In this document: positions 33,501 to 47,580 of the stretch, piece after piece
How positions within the stretch are numbered: the first letter of the stretch is position 1
Layout of the letters: each line of letters opens with the position of its first letter
Source of the DNA: Paramecium tetraurelia
Lineage: Eukaryota > Ciliophora > Oligohymenophorea > Peniculida > Parameciidae
Direction: 5' to 3'
Assembly (NCBI RefSeq): GCF_000165425.1
Contig: NW_001799030.1
Location: 62,001 to 126,000, forward strand
Length of the DNA: 64,000 nucleotides
Made by a program: the position numbers and the translations under genes
Notes under the pieces: generated by a model
What the model saw: only the letters and a program-made list of their open reading frames with translations
Databases searched by the model: none
Told to the model about the DNA's origin: nothing

Positions 33501-36500
33501 AAAAAGTGAAAGAGCAAATTAAGAACTTAGAATCCTTGATTTTGGATTTATAAATAGTGGTTAAGGAAAAACAAGAAGAATTATAACGAATATCATAAGA
33601 GAACTATTAGTTGTCCATTCTGACAAGAAAATAGAAGTAGAAGAGAGATCATTTACTGAGAGAGTAAATGCCCTTGGGAGAGAAGGTTGGATTACTTGAA
33701 CAATAAGTGAATGATTTGGTGGCAGAAAACAAAAGATTACAGCTTGAATTAGCAAGATTATTTTAAGAGGCTGAGTCTGCTAAATAAGTGAAGTAAACTA
33801 AGGAATAGCAAATATCAGCATTGAGCATAGAGAGTTCGCAATTAGATTAAAATATAATGTTGTTAAAAGACGATATTGAGTAAGCAAAGATACTGGAATA
33901 ACAATTGTTGGATCAATAGAATTAGTACAAGTAAAAGAATGCCTTGATAGAATAAGAAATTAAGATCTACACAGAGATGAATTTGGATGGTGCAAATATA
34001 AATAAGAAGATAGAAGACCTAACTCATTAGATTTCAGAGGAAAAACAACTATTCGAATAGCTTATTGAAGAATTGCAAATTCAAAAGGAATAGGTCTTGT
34101 TGATAGTGCCTTAGAAAGATGAGATCTAAAAGTTATATTTACAAACTAAGCAATAATACGATTAGAGTGTGGAGGACCTATCTGAACTATAGAAATAATA
34201 GCAAAAGGTATAAGATTAAAAGAATCAAGTGACGCAGGAGGTCAATTACCTTAAATTGTTCACAGAGAATTAAGAAAAGTAATTAGTTGAATTGTAGGCT
34301 TTAAGGATCAAGTTGGATGATAATATTAAATAAGAAAATACATTAAAAAATGCAATACAGGATAAGGCTGATAGAATTTAATAGGAGTTGGATCGCAACA
34401 AGCAAGCAATTCAAACCTAGATCTAGATTCTAGAAAAGTAGAACAGAGAGAAAGAACAACGATAAGAGTAGATTCAGAAGATTCAAACGGAGATTGAAGA
34501 TTAGAAGAACAATTTGAATAAATTGACAGATTAACAGATGAAACATCTTTATCAATTAGATTAGATTGCAAAATTAGATAAGGATATGGAAAGGTTGATG
34601 AAGGATGTATTTGAGAAGGAAGAGTAAGTGTAATAGTATGCAGGATTAGTATATTAGAAATAATAGAAGGTTAATGATTAAAAGTAGAAGTTCAATTAAT
34701 TGGAGGATGAATTGAAGTTTTATGAGAGAGAAGAGGAAGAAATAAAAAAGAGGATATCTGAATAAGATGAGAAGTTAAGCAAATTGGAAAGAGAATTTTA
34801 AATAAGGTCAGAAAAGAGGAGTAAATTTGAGGATGAAATAGCGAAGGCTGAAATGGATTTAAGTAATTTGGAAGAGATGCTAAGAAATAGGGATGAAGAA
34901 TTAAGAAATTTTAATGAGTCAAAGGTGGAGTTAATGAAATTTAAATAGCAATATTCTACTATTTAAGGAGAGATAAGAGAGAAGTAGGAGTAGATCTAAG
35001 AATTTGAGAAGTAGAGATCGAAGTTGTCTGAAGAGATCAAGAAGGAATAGGAGCAATTGACAGAAATCAATCAAGAAATATATCAAACTAAGGTTAAAGA
35101 AGAGGAAATGAATTTCTAAATACAGTAGAAATTGAAGGATTTAGATATCTTGAATGATTAATTTAGAAAATTGGATGATGATGCAAAAATGTTGGAAGCT
35201 GTAATATAATTGAAAGAGAAAGAGTTGAAATAATATTAGGATAAGAAAGAAACACTCAAGAAGGAATTAGATATAGCTAATTTTTAAGTAGTGGAAGTGA
35301 AGAAACAATTGAATAAAAAGAAGCAATAAAAGCCAATAGAAGCAGATAATAATGAAGTAGAAGTGTATGAGGATGCATTATCATAACAAATAAGTTGTTT
35401 AAATACTAAGAACTTGAATTTAAAGGATGATTTATAGAGGTTGGTGCAATCACAGAGTCAACCAATATTCTAAACCATGCAATAGATTGAAGGAACTAAG
35501 ACTCAATTGGAAGAATTACAATTGACTATTAGGGAGAAGGATAAGAAATTAGATATATTGGAGTAATAATTATAACAATTATCTATGCATCAATCTAAAG
35601 TTACTATTCAATCTGGTTTCTACTTTGATGATGAACCATTGTTGTTGGAATTGTAGGATAAGTTCACTAAAGAAAGTGAGATGTTGGATGATCTATAATA
35701 GAAATTAAAGAGAACTGCTGAGAGACATCATGAGTTAGCACTTAAATTGTAGGATTGGGCTGAAAAAGAGCATAAATTGGCCATAGAATTGGATTAAAGA
35801 AGACAATGTGTGGAGAAGATAGAGAAGGAATTAGAAGTCCTATTTTAGAAGTAATCAGATTTAGAGAGTGACTAGGTTAATCTGCAACAAAGGATGTACT
35901 AATTAGAATTGGACAATTAAGAGTTGAATGAATAAGAAATCATTTCTTTGAATAGAATTAAAGAAAAGAAAGATTATGTTTAGGTGTTATTCAAGAATTT
36001 GATAGAAATGGATGAAAAATTGTTATAATTAAGAAATAGAATGGCTGTTTATTCACGAGAAGGTAGACAGTTAGCAGAGTAAGTAGAGAATTTGGAGAAT
36101 GAAAAGGAAATGAGAGAAGAGAGTTTGCAAGTGATTTAAGAGGAATTGGAGAGTTTAGAATTGGAAAAAGGGGAAAAATAGAGCATGATCTAATAGATTA
36201 AAAAAGAAATACAGGATTAAAACACAGAGAAAGATAAATTGGAAATATAATACGCTTTAACACATAGTAAGAATTAGCAATTGAAATTATTCATTGGAGT
36301 AGAGGAGTCCTTATATAAGAAAATGTAGACTGAATTTGAAATTCAATAGAAGAGGGATTAAAGCAAATATGAAAATATGTTTGTTTGCAACAGCACATAA
36401 ACATATTATGAAGTTGATTAGATTGAAGTTTTGATGGATAATCTAGTTGGATAGAAAATAACAAAAAAGGAATTGCAAAAATTGAAAACAGAATGTTATA

Positions 36501-36973
36501 CTGAAATATAACAATTATTTGCTTAAAATAAATCTTATGTTTAGGATAATGTAAATGTGAGAAATCTAATTTAATTTTAATAAATTCTAATCTAAGTTGT
36601 GGAAAGTGAAAACATATTGCTCTCTGAGAAGACTAAATGCAGAAAATCATTAACAATATAATCTGAAGAACAAAACACATTCACATTAGAATTAGTAAGT
36701 ATATTAAATTATTAAGATCGACACAATTATGAATTCCTCTTCATTAATTGAAATCTCAATAAATGAACATAGTTTAAATATAGGAGACAAGAGAATACCT
36801 AGATAATGGATAGTCGATAAATACTTTGATTATAATCATTAGATTTATCCCTTGGGAGTGTTGTATATTGTTTATAAGGTAATAATCAATCAATATTTTA
36901 GGTATCACTATGTTAAGTAATAACTTTAGCTTTAACCGGTACTAAAATAATCTAATTATATTCTTAAATTTGA
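30563..36973 (+). CDS. Giant coiled-coil protein (~2121 aa)
   Basis: One uninterrupted frame of ~6.1 kb, extended by two 3' introns (36695-36716 and 36879-36901; 22 and 23 nt). The N-terminal ~60 residues (EFALIYNYFQYLILLEYAVNHFF) are hydrophobic and helical; nearly all the rest is Glu/Lys/Gln/Leu heptads (for example EEEIKKRISEQDEKLSKLE), broken by short Pro/Ser linkers such as SLRPQSLSPKK. A compact globular C-terminus begins near residue 2035 (DTIMNSSSLIEISIN, RQWIVDKYFDYNHQIYPLG). No motor or kinase domain. Such proteins are typical of basal bodies, fibres or Golgi tethers; which applies is unknown. TAA/TAG glutamines are very frequent. It converges on VPS13 with 27 bp between stops. Confidence 0.88.
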
Positions 36974-37000
36974 TTATTACAATATATATATATAATTATG

Positions 37001-40000
37001 TCACAATTATTGTTTCATAAATTTAATTTCGTCTGTTATTTATTGACTTTAATATGTCGAAGACATTGGCAATTAGATAGCAGATTTTCCCTTTAAAATA
37101 TAAATTAATTAATACTTAGAATGCCCTTTTGGATTTCTTGTTCTTCAATAATATTACATTTTCACGACAATCTATATTTTCTACATCCTTATACAAAATA
37201 GACCAAAGTTTTTAATGCTAATCCAAATCAAATAAAATCAGACTAAGATCTGTCTAAATCAATCCATAAGTTTTGTTATCTCTTTCAATAGTTACAACTT
37301 TGAGAAGCCTATGATTTTCGTATTTTCCATTTTTCATTCCTTTAATAACTTCGTAGCATTCTGCTTCAATCCAATTGTATTCCTTATAATACCCATCACT
37401 TTCATAGAAAGGTCTCATATATCTAATCCTATTGTTGTTAGGCTATCCATCAGATGATAACTAGTTTTTAACACCCTCTGATGTTTTTGAAATGACATCT
37501 AGAACTCCTGTGACAGGCTTAATGATTAGCCCTGAAGTGCCTTGCCACAACCCCTTCAAAAGTCCAGAAGCTCCATTCTATTAAGCACCCTGAATGGGTT
37601 TACTAAAGAATCCAGATATGCCCCCTGCTACTCCCTTGACCAAAGATACAGATCCTTCTTATATTCCAGAACCAACATTCCTAGCTTATTGTTGATTCTG
37701 GATTTATCTCTGCTTTTGATAGGATTCATCCATCGTCACTTTAGATAAGCCACTAGAAATACTGCCTACAACATTCTTAACACTATTAAATACTCCAGAG
37801 ACAGTGTGACTGACTAAGGAAGTGGCTCCTTTTAAAACCCCCATGCCCCCTTCAAGTGGGCCCTTAGTGAATCCTTCAATGGGTCGTTCGATTAAATCTT
37901 ACATGCCTGATACAAAGTTTTTCAATAATTTAGTAGGATTTCCTATGACAGCCAGACTACCCAAAATAGCAGGCAATTGATATTGGATATTAGAGAGGTA
38001 TCTTTAGGTTAATTTGATACTTAATCCATGTATGCTGTCAAAAACGTCATCCATTTGAATACCCTTCAATGCAATTTCGGCTTCATCAACAGAGGCTAAT
38101 TAAAATCCAACTCCAGATAGGAGTGATGTAAACATAGAGTTATTAGCATCTTGATCTTTCTTGTTACTCCATTGGACTGTAACTTAAATTATGATAGGGT
38201 ATATGGCTATTGATCCAAAGTAGGTTGGAATCAATTTATCAGGTAGAGGACATAACTTCCAATCGAATTTCTATTGTAATTTTTGTTGTTGATTGTCCCT
38301 TATCTATATCATTTTATTGATGGTTTTAAGTATAGTCTTAAGTATGGCATCATTGATTTTAATGGCTAAACGATTGGTTTCAAGAGAGAATTTCTCAATC
38401 AATTACAATTTCTTAGCCTATAAATTCATTTATATTAAGACGTTTAAAATTGGGAATTATTATTTGACTTTACCAGTAGGAAGAAGTGTTAACAACACGG
38501 GAAATAGAGGGTGTAATTGAGATGTATTATCAATTTACAATGCAGTCAATTTACATTAAAAGATAGCCTTGTTTTATTTGTTTATCAATAAGATGGCTTC
38601 AGATTGATAAAGTACAATGTTAATAATTTCTTATGGATATGATAAATGGTTATCAATCAGAGACAGATTGACTTGAGTTATCACAATATCAAATTTCAAT
38701 TATTATGGTCCTTGAATTTCTTTTCCTTAATTCTCTTTATATTTCTTCATTTCCTCTTCACTTGAATCAATGAATTGAGCATGTCTAGTAAAACCATTCA
38801 TTTCAGTTATCAATTTAATGATAACCTTATCATTATCATTAGGAATTTTTGATCTAAGAGCAAAGAAAATGGGATCTGTTATTTTATCAATTCTAAATTG
38901 ATATTCCACGACTTCGTATTGATTTATCTTAGGATAAATAATAAGAGGGACTGTATTCTATCTAGTTGGTTCATCCCAAGCAAAGTAGCAATCCTAATTG
39001 CAATCTAGCTCTGCTGGCAAATTTAAGACAGTGACTGTAATCATATTGCTCTGATTAGTGATTCTATAGGGTGTTTGATCATGCTTAGTTTCACTGATGA
39101 CTACAAACAATACCCCATTGCTTTCATTGATGTCAATTTAAGCAAATTTTCTAATTTCATTGTAGATGTTGCTTCTTAATTGCAAATAAAAGACTCCAAT
39201 CTGATTACACTCAATTTAGCCACTCCAATTCCAGTTATACTCTTCCATAAATGTGAATTGAAATTGATAAATGCCTTCAGATGATTGAGGTATTTTATCA
39301 GCAAAACAGATCTCCAAAGGCATCCTTTAATGTGGTTTAATCTCAAAAACCTTAAATTGCTTGATGCATACTGAATAATCAGAATTATTGACTAAAATGA
39401 TCCTATTCTTTATGCTCACAATCTTCTAACATGTCTCTTGAATTAATTTGATCTCAGATGTAACTGATAATGGTGCGATATAGAAGACTTCCTTTCTCTT
39501 AAATATGATATCGCTAGCTGTAGTCCCTATTGAATTGATCTAGGCAGGAGTACGCGAGTACAAAAAGGGTGAGCCTCTATCTGAAAATACTATGTCATTA
39601 GATTTATTGGAATTATTCAATATCAATGGCCTTATTAGTGATCCTTACATCTATCCACCAATAAATGAGTATTATTCACCCTTACCTTGACATACAATAA
39701 AATCGTATTAAGTTTCATTCTTAATATATTCCTGAGCAAACAGTACTGCACTGCATAACCCACTTTGCTTAAACAAAGTATAATTGTATTCAAGAATCAA
39801 TTCACTTTTGCCTCCTTTGGTCATTTACCCTTCTTCGCCTACCAAGGAGATCACAGTTTCTTGAGACTTGAAATTTCTGCTGTTCAATATTGGGATAGGT
39901 TGAGACTGCTTATAGGAATCGATGTCTATTAATATAGAATGAGATTCTTTAGTGCTTTTGATTTGATGTTCATCCAAATATTGAAGTGGTTGTAATTTAG

Positions 40001-43000
40001 CAACTTCAATCTATTTGTATTCAGACAACCTACTTATGGTCACAGGGAATGGCAGTAAATTTTACAATCTGAAATTTGGTTGGATATAAATTATGCATCG
40101 ACCATAGAACCCTGGATCTTTGCGCACGTTCAAATTTATAAAGAAATTTTCATTCAATTATAGTTTAAGGGCTTCCTTACTCTCGTAACATTTGTTTAAG
40201 TATTTCATATTGTATGATTAAGACTTCTCTTAATTTTTGAGGGCCTTTCTGATATAAAATTCACTCTATAACAAATATTATGGAAGCACAAATTAATTGG
40301 CTTAACTAGTAATTTGTTATGCATTTAAGTTCTGCATAAATGGTTGCAACTTAGTGATGTGGAGGTTTCCTTTGGTATCTTTGAATACTATTTCTAAATG
40401 GGTTTAAGTATTGTTTTCAAAGATAAATTCAGAACTCAAATAAATAACTCTCTAATTTTTTAATTGATCGACGAAATTCTTAATGAGCACCGGACTGTTT
40501 TCTCCAATTTTCTTTATTTTTTGTTAGAGCTTATTGATATTCCAATTGGTAATTTCAAATGGAATTTTATCACCTTAGATCTGCAGATTCACTGAGTGGT
40601 TAGTACTAGAATTATTAATATCAAAATCCTTGTATTCATTCTATTGGACAATTATCATTTTATTGTCTTGGGTTTCACAAAGAACTTCAGATCCTAATTG
40701 ATTATAGATTGCATATTTGGCATATGAGTTATGCTGAAATCTTATTTGGTTTATGTTCTTGGCTTACAACCTTTAATTTAAGATAGTCAATGCTGGATAA
40801 ACGGTCGAGATCATTTGAGTCGATATATTGATATTAACTCCATCTTTTATAAGAACATCTAATTGATTTACGCTAACTTGATCAAAACCAGCTAGATCCT
40901 TTATATATATAATTGAGATGTCACATGTTTCAATAATGGGTTCCCAAATCCCAATGTTTTAATTGTAATAAAGCAATTGAATTGGTAAATTGATTATGAA
41001 TTTAAAATTCCTAGATGTTTGATCTAATTTGGTTTCAGTTTAGAACAATGTAAATTTCGTGATATACTAATAATGATTCTCAATATCATTCAAAATCATC
41101 ACTTCAATGCCATCAATTACTAAATCAATATTTTATAATTTATTTTATTTTTGTTAATTACTCATTTCCTACTATTGTTGCCTTATATCATTGTTGGTTA
41201 ATTCATTAATAATTTGCAATTAGTTATTAATCTGATTTTAAATAAATAACACATCCGTGAAAGCAATCCTGAATTCAAATGGACTCAATGACAATCTTAT
41301 ACTCTGTTTTTCGACAAGTGCATCCTAGTCTTCGGATAGCACTAATTATTAACTCTGATTTAAGAGCATAGTAAATGGCCATATGATTTACCTTTTATTC
41401 TCAATTTGATTGAATTATTAACTATACAATTATTACTTTGATGCCACATATGCTTGCACCAGTTCGACCGACACTGATGATTTGATTTTGTAGTTCATAT
41501 CGTTTTAATCATTATAATTCAAACTTTTTTCTTTAATTAAACAAAGCAATTCATCTGAACTCACAGTGTTTAGTGTATTCAAAATAATGTTGAATTTACC
41601 AGTAAACGTTAGAATTGAATCCTCATTTGATGGAATCCCAATTATTACATCCCCTAAGGTAATAAAGATTTGAGAATCTGTAGGTTGAACCTCTTCTTCC
41701 TTTTATTAGCTTCTCAAATATTCATCATATTTAAACTAATGTTCCTATAATTGTGTATTTACAAATTGACTCAATTCCTCTCTCTCAAATATTGTCAGAA
41801 CCTATAAGATTATCTTTGTCTAAATTGTAAGTAAAAATGATTCAAATTTTAAATATAATTTATTATGGGTCTGGTTTTAAGTGGGGCTGATATATATTTC
41901 AATTTTACCTGACTCCTTATCTGAATTAGATGCATTCTCTATCAATTATCTTAAATTATGTAAATCATCATATTTCTTCTCCACTTGTATTCCTATTAGT
42001 GGTTTACTGACATAATATCCATCAATCTACTCATATACACATGAATTGAATGAGGAGATGTTGATAACTATTTCTTTCTTACCATCCCTCTTCATTTTAA
42101 ATTCTATATTGCTATCCACTATTGACAATCGAATTAATGGTCTATGCAAACATAAAAATATTGAAACATTAATAATTTTCAGTTTCAATTTAATAAAGTA
42201 ATCCTAATTTCTTGTTCTCTTCTCAACATCCTACTTTAATATAATTTTCGATTATTCTTAGTTTATTTAATTTGATTTTTGAGTATTAAGCAATACATAT
42301 TGATTAAATGAATCATTTAGAGTGAAATTATACACTATTAATCTATTGATCAATTTAACAGTATTTCTATCTACGTTTAAAATAAATTAGCTCAATTCAC
42401 AATTAACATAAAATGCTTCGTCAACATAGTTACTGATCTATTTATAATATTTTACTAAATCAGGTACAGTGACAGTCAATAACAAATTAAAATCACTTGC
42501 AATGATAGACTTCTCGCTGTCACACTCTCCTGTGATGTTTAGTTGAGTGATTTATATTGTATAAATGTCCTTATAAAATGAGTTTATCTATTACTTTATG
42601 TTAGTAACACTGATCATTCCTAAATTGATAATCATGAATTCATTTGAAAATGTGTTTCTAACGATAATCTAAGGATTGTCAATCTTTACTCTTAACTTTA
42701 TTCTAGGGGGATCTTAAGTAATCTTAATTGAATCCTCTTTAGAGGGTTCAACAATAATTATACTAGGTTACACAATCTCTTTATAGATATTTTCAATTGA
42801 ATAGCCTTAAACTTTAAACGAATAGGGATTGATGAAAGGTTCTCTCAAGTTTTGAATATAATCAATAATTCTGAGAATGGGCTATTGTTGATAATCAGTC
42901 ACAATTTAACTTATATTTGCATCAATGTTAATGATATCTCGATTTAATTAGGCTTTCTTAGATAATGGTTCTATTAAGATAATTTTAACAAATAATAGAG

Positions 43001-46000
43001 ATTGACCCTTTTATTTGATTCCCAAAATTTAGTAAGGTTTAATCAAATGGTAATCTTCCTCTTATGTCAATGTATAAGGATGATTGGTCAAATCATTGAT
43101 TTATAGATCGCCTAAAATGGCTTACATTTATAATTCATCCTGATACTTGAGTATTTCTATAGCAGAATCTTAGAATTGAATATCTAAAAATGGCAATTTG
43201 GTAATTTCGTGAATAATAGATAAACTGATTTGATTGATCTACACATTCGCCTTTAATAATAGAAATTGCTTTTCAGCTTCCAAAAACTCTTTTTCCATTT
43301 TATTAAATGATTTCTCCTATTAATTATCCTTTTTTTTATGACCAATGAATTATAACAAATAGGCAATTGTCTCACTTTTGAAGTTGATGTGCATCTTACC
43401 AAATTTCAAATCTATTTGTTTATCCACATCCTTATAATTTTTAGAATTCCTCTTAGTTTAATGAAATTATATTTCAATAAGTTCTCCATTCTCTTTTTCT
43501 GATATGATAAGGTTACTTAATTACTGCTTACAGTATTATCTTAGACTATCTTATAGTTGCAATCCTGAAAGAGAAAGTTGAGCCTCCAAGAATTCAGAGT
43601 GCACCTTCATTCTAAGAGATAAATCGTTAGTTTTCAGAACTAGAAATTACTTAGATTTTGAATCTTATAAATTAATTTAGACAACGGATATTGTAAAATT
43701 AATGAACTTCTTAAACATAATAGGTTCTATCAATTATTTATCTTATTCATTTTCTAATTATTTAAGCAATTATCTCTCTAGATCATTCTATGATGAGATC
43801 TTTTGAATCAGATCTTGGATCTGAGTTTAATTTTGGATACCAATTTCAAATGAATTATTCTCATTTACAATTTTGAGAACATTCATTTTAAATTCATCAA
43901 TTCCCTTTTCGACGATTGTTGAATTTCTTACGTATTTGATGTAGATAGGTTATTAGGATTTTGGATTTGTATAAAAATATAAATTAGAACCATCCATCAC
44001 ACAAGTGTATTTAACCCATTAATTCAATGGACCTTCCTTAATGTAAAGTGGTCCAATGTTTGTAGCATTTTCAATTAGTATTTTGTTTTCGATTTCTGCT
44101 AACTTATTTTACTTTTAGTATTCTTAAACACTTATTGACGGAGTTAAACAATCTTCAATTTTTTTTAGTTTTTGATATATCTATGGATTCAAATTGGTGA
44201 TAATTTCTTGGATGTTACCATTCATGATCAGATTTTTGTTTTTATGATTTGGTAACTATAAATCAAGCAGAATAGTAAAATTGTCAATTACACTATATTG
44301 AGTTTAAGATAGATATTTCAATCCTATGTTTGAAATTTACACTTTGAACAACTCTTAACCGTTCATGATGCTACTATTAATGTTTATTAAACCTGGACAA
44401 AATAGCCAAGATTCTTATGAGTTGTTTAAGGGGATTTCAAAATAGAACTGCTCCATTGTTATATTAACCCATCTATTCTTTTCAACAATTACTTAATTAG
44501 CCAAGGCTGCTTGTGCATTCTGTTTAAGTTCTTGAATTCTATCATTGGCCATATTTTTAATCTAATTTGACTTCAAGTCTACATTACTGAAATCACTAAG
44601 CACTGTAATTAGGTCTGGATGAAATCTTAGTTTGGAGGATCTTGTTTCTAATTAAATTTATGTGGTGGTAGACTCAATCAAGTTGAAATTCAATAGGATT
44701 ATAGGTTTTGAGTTATCATTGCTTGTATTGGTTAGAAATTGTTAATCATTGAATAGAACAATTATATCTATTAAAGATAGATCCACTTTTAGATCCCTAT
44801 CTGATTTTAAATTGCATTTTAGATCTTAGAATATAATTTTAATTTGATCCACTTTTTGTTATCTAGGATTGCTTAAAATTATAGTTCCTTGTCTCATTTT
44901 GCCATTCACTACTATTTAGGTAACCTTCCCTTAATTGGCTTAAGAAGATTCATCCTATGAGAAATTTTATTATAAAAATTTCTAGATTTCCTCTGATTCT
45001 TCAGCTAAGAGAGTTGGAGTTTCATTTTATTATTGCTATTTACCTTTTCCAAACCAATTTTATAAGAATCCTTAAGGTTATTTCTTTTTCAACGCCTTTT
45101 ATTTCATGTCCTCATATTGTTACTCTTTGATAACTTCTAACACTATTGGTTTTACCTCTTCTATCTATGTTTTCTCTAAAATGGCACAAAGCTCTTATTT
45201 TTAATCTTTATTGAGTGCATCTTTATATTTTTTATCCAATTGTACTGATTGCAAAATTTGCTTAATTCGTCCTTGATCCTTTTCATCCAATGGTTAGATC
45301 ATCAACTGTTATTTCTAAAATTTGATCTTAGCTCTATTGTAAGAATTCAAATAGTGCGTAAGATTGATAATTTGTTGGACTTAAGGCTTCGATAATTGGA
45401 TGTCAAATGATTGCAAATCTAGATCAAATTTGAAGTCTGGAAGATTCTCACTCTATTTCGGTGGTTGTACAACCTTACTCTATAAGGAGATTCTAAATAG
45501 ATAATCATGCTTTGGTATTTCCTTTTCGAACAGAGATTCAGAAAACTGAATACCATCCTAACTCTGCCAATATAAACCAATATTACTAATCATCAAACTC
45601 TTAATCAACTGCTAATTTTTATTTGAAGTTCTATCAATAAATTGTTCCACCCCTTGTTCATTTACTGTAAGTAAAGTGAAATTCTACAGTACAAACCCAT
45701 AGCTTATCTAGGCATCTTCCACTCTGATGTGAATATTTTAGATGCTAATCTACAGATTTTCAATCACTCTGATTATGATTCTTTACATCATACCATCTTA
45801 TTGTTCTTTATTCGATATTCTCTCTAGGAGTTTCTGTTTAAAGGAATCAACTTCTATTAATTTGTCTGCCCCTGTAACACACCCAAATTTCCAATCGTGT
45901 GCTTCTTGAGGGTTTAGTATTAAATACAAAGTATCGAGGTTTGCTTTGATTGGAGCACTCGCTAGATTCTTCCAAGGAATATTCAAATTAAGGGTTCCCA

Positions 46001-46181
46001 ACTTGCTATACTTAACGAGGAAGGGGAGGTCTAATTTAATAAAAGCGTCTGGTTTCAATCTAAGATTCTCAATTTTGGCTTCTCCACTCCAAATCCCAAC
46101 CTTAAGGGATTGTTGATCCAAACCATCAATGTATTCTCCCAAAACCTATTAAAGGATATTTTCAATTAATTTCTCAAACAT
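37001..46181 (-). CDS. VPS13: VPS13 bridge-like lipid transfer protein
   Basis: About 3051 aa with a single 25-nt intron near the 3' end (37091-37115). The N-terminal chorein domain is unmistakable (MFEKLIENILQQVLGEYI, QQSLKVGIWSGEAKIENLRL, LGTLNLNIPWKNL). The middle consists of long beta-strand-rich stretches that form the hydrophobic groove. The C-terminal VPS13/ATG2-type region is present: GLSIKLTQRYLSNIQYQLP, LLKNFVSGMQDLIERPIEGF, KGPLEGGMGVLKGATSLVSH, SSGLSKVT. VPS13 moves lipids in bulk between organelles at membrane contacts. Length matches other VPS13 proteins (~3100 aa). Convergent with the giant coiled-coil gene; its start lies 20 bp from the stop of the co-oriented ligase gene. Confidence 0.97.
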
Positions 46182-46200
46182 AAAATTAATATTTTATAAA

Positions 46201-47451
46201 TCAAATATCTTCCCTGATTCTCTCGAATACAGGGAATCTTGGTTTGCCATCATCAGTCAATCCATAATAAGTATACGAAACTCTAGAACCAATCTTGGGA
46301 GGGTCTTTCCTTAATTTGCTATTGAATCCAACTCCAATCTAAAAGGTGATTCCAGCATCTGTCTACACTTTCAATGCTCCCAATTAATCCTTAAACTTAC
46401 CCATACCACTGATGTGATCAATTACAGTAGCCTCTGAATCCATCGTGGTTTTAACCTTTAATAGCGTATTTGATCGTTTTCCTTCATATATGGATGATGG
46501 ATCTCTCAACATCAATCCTTCTCCTCCTGCCTATTGAGCAAGTGCCAATTCTTCTTTTAAATGTTCGTAACCTCTGCATACAACATGTGGAACATAAACC
46601 AAATGAGGATTCTTTATTTTCTCAATAGCCTTCTTCAATTTGGAGTATCGATTAACAAATGGCTCATCCAACAAAGGGGCATCAAAAACCATAAATTTGA
46701 TATCCTTCCAAGCCTTGTAATCAGATTATTTCTTTTTGGCTATGCTAACCAATTTCTAAAATTGTCCCCTGTCAAGCCATAATTCTCCATCCAAATAAGT
46801 AGTTGGCCATCCTTCAACAAATGAAGTAGGGAAGTTTAATGAGTTACCAGTCCGAGTAAACATTTCACATCCACTCCAAATTATACGCATCCCATCCAAT
46901 TTCTCAGACAATAAATAATTTGTTGGATTAATACTTTCATTCCATTGTCCAGCCAATAAACAAGCAATAGGTTTTGTGTCTCCAGGAGGACCTAGATCCA
47001 AGGTCTCACCAAAATGAGTTCTGGCTCTGTATTTTGGCCATTCTCCCACTAGTTTCCCCTAAGTAGCATCATCTGTCAGTGCTACAACTGGTTTCCTTTA
47101 TTCTGGCAAGTTCACCTTCTTCAAAATCTTCTATTGCATCAAATCCTTTTTTGAAGTTGCAACCATTTTCTCCTAGAATTGTTATTCATTTGCCTTCAAT
47201 ATATCATTGCTATTGATTTCTCTAAATCCCTTGTGCAACTTTTACTAGATTTAATCACTCATCACTTCAATACCTCTTTCCATGGTTGGGAACTTGGTTA
47301 ATGAGATTTCTATGGTCTCTTGTTATTCTAAGTTGCCGTTCAAAAATCCATTCCGAATTTGAATTGTTATTGGTTTTAATGATATAAATTAACAATGCCA
47401 AAACTGGTCATTCTTTATTAAGTACATCTCAGGACTTTGCTACTTTTTCAT
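46201..47451 (-). CDS. ATP-dependent DNA ligase with WGR-like N-terminus
   Basis: Intronless 416 aa. DNA ligases seal nicks through an enzyme-AMP intermediate. The nucleophile is Lys184 in SEKLDGMR (motif I); TRTGNSLNFP (motif Ia), YLDGELW (III), EGLMLRDP (IV) and LLKVKTT (V) follow in order, then an OB-fold (GSRVSYTYYGLTDDGKPRFP). The small adenylation-plus-OB architecture resembles compact bacterial/viral-type ligases, not the large LIG1/3/4. Residues ~8-85 (EMYLIKNDQFWHCQFISL; TMERGIEVMSDQIQQKLHKGFRE) look like a diverged WGR domain, a nucleic-acid-binding module of PARPs that is also fused to some ligases; the WGR triplet itself is not visible. Probable repair ligase. Confidence 0.92.
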
Positions 47452-47580
47452 TATTCTTATAAATTTCAATTATCTTTTAAGAATTTCTTATACATTTAAA
47501 AATCATTTTAAAATTATTACTCCGCATCCCCCCAAATTAATATAATCCATTTATTTATCAGATAATAACATAAAATATTA
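47452..47580. other. Short spacer
   Basis: AT-rich, 129 bp, between the ligase start and the stop of the upstream co-oriented gene. No gene seen. Confidence 0.5.
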
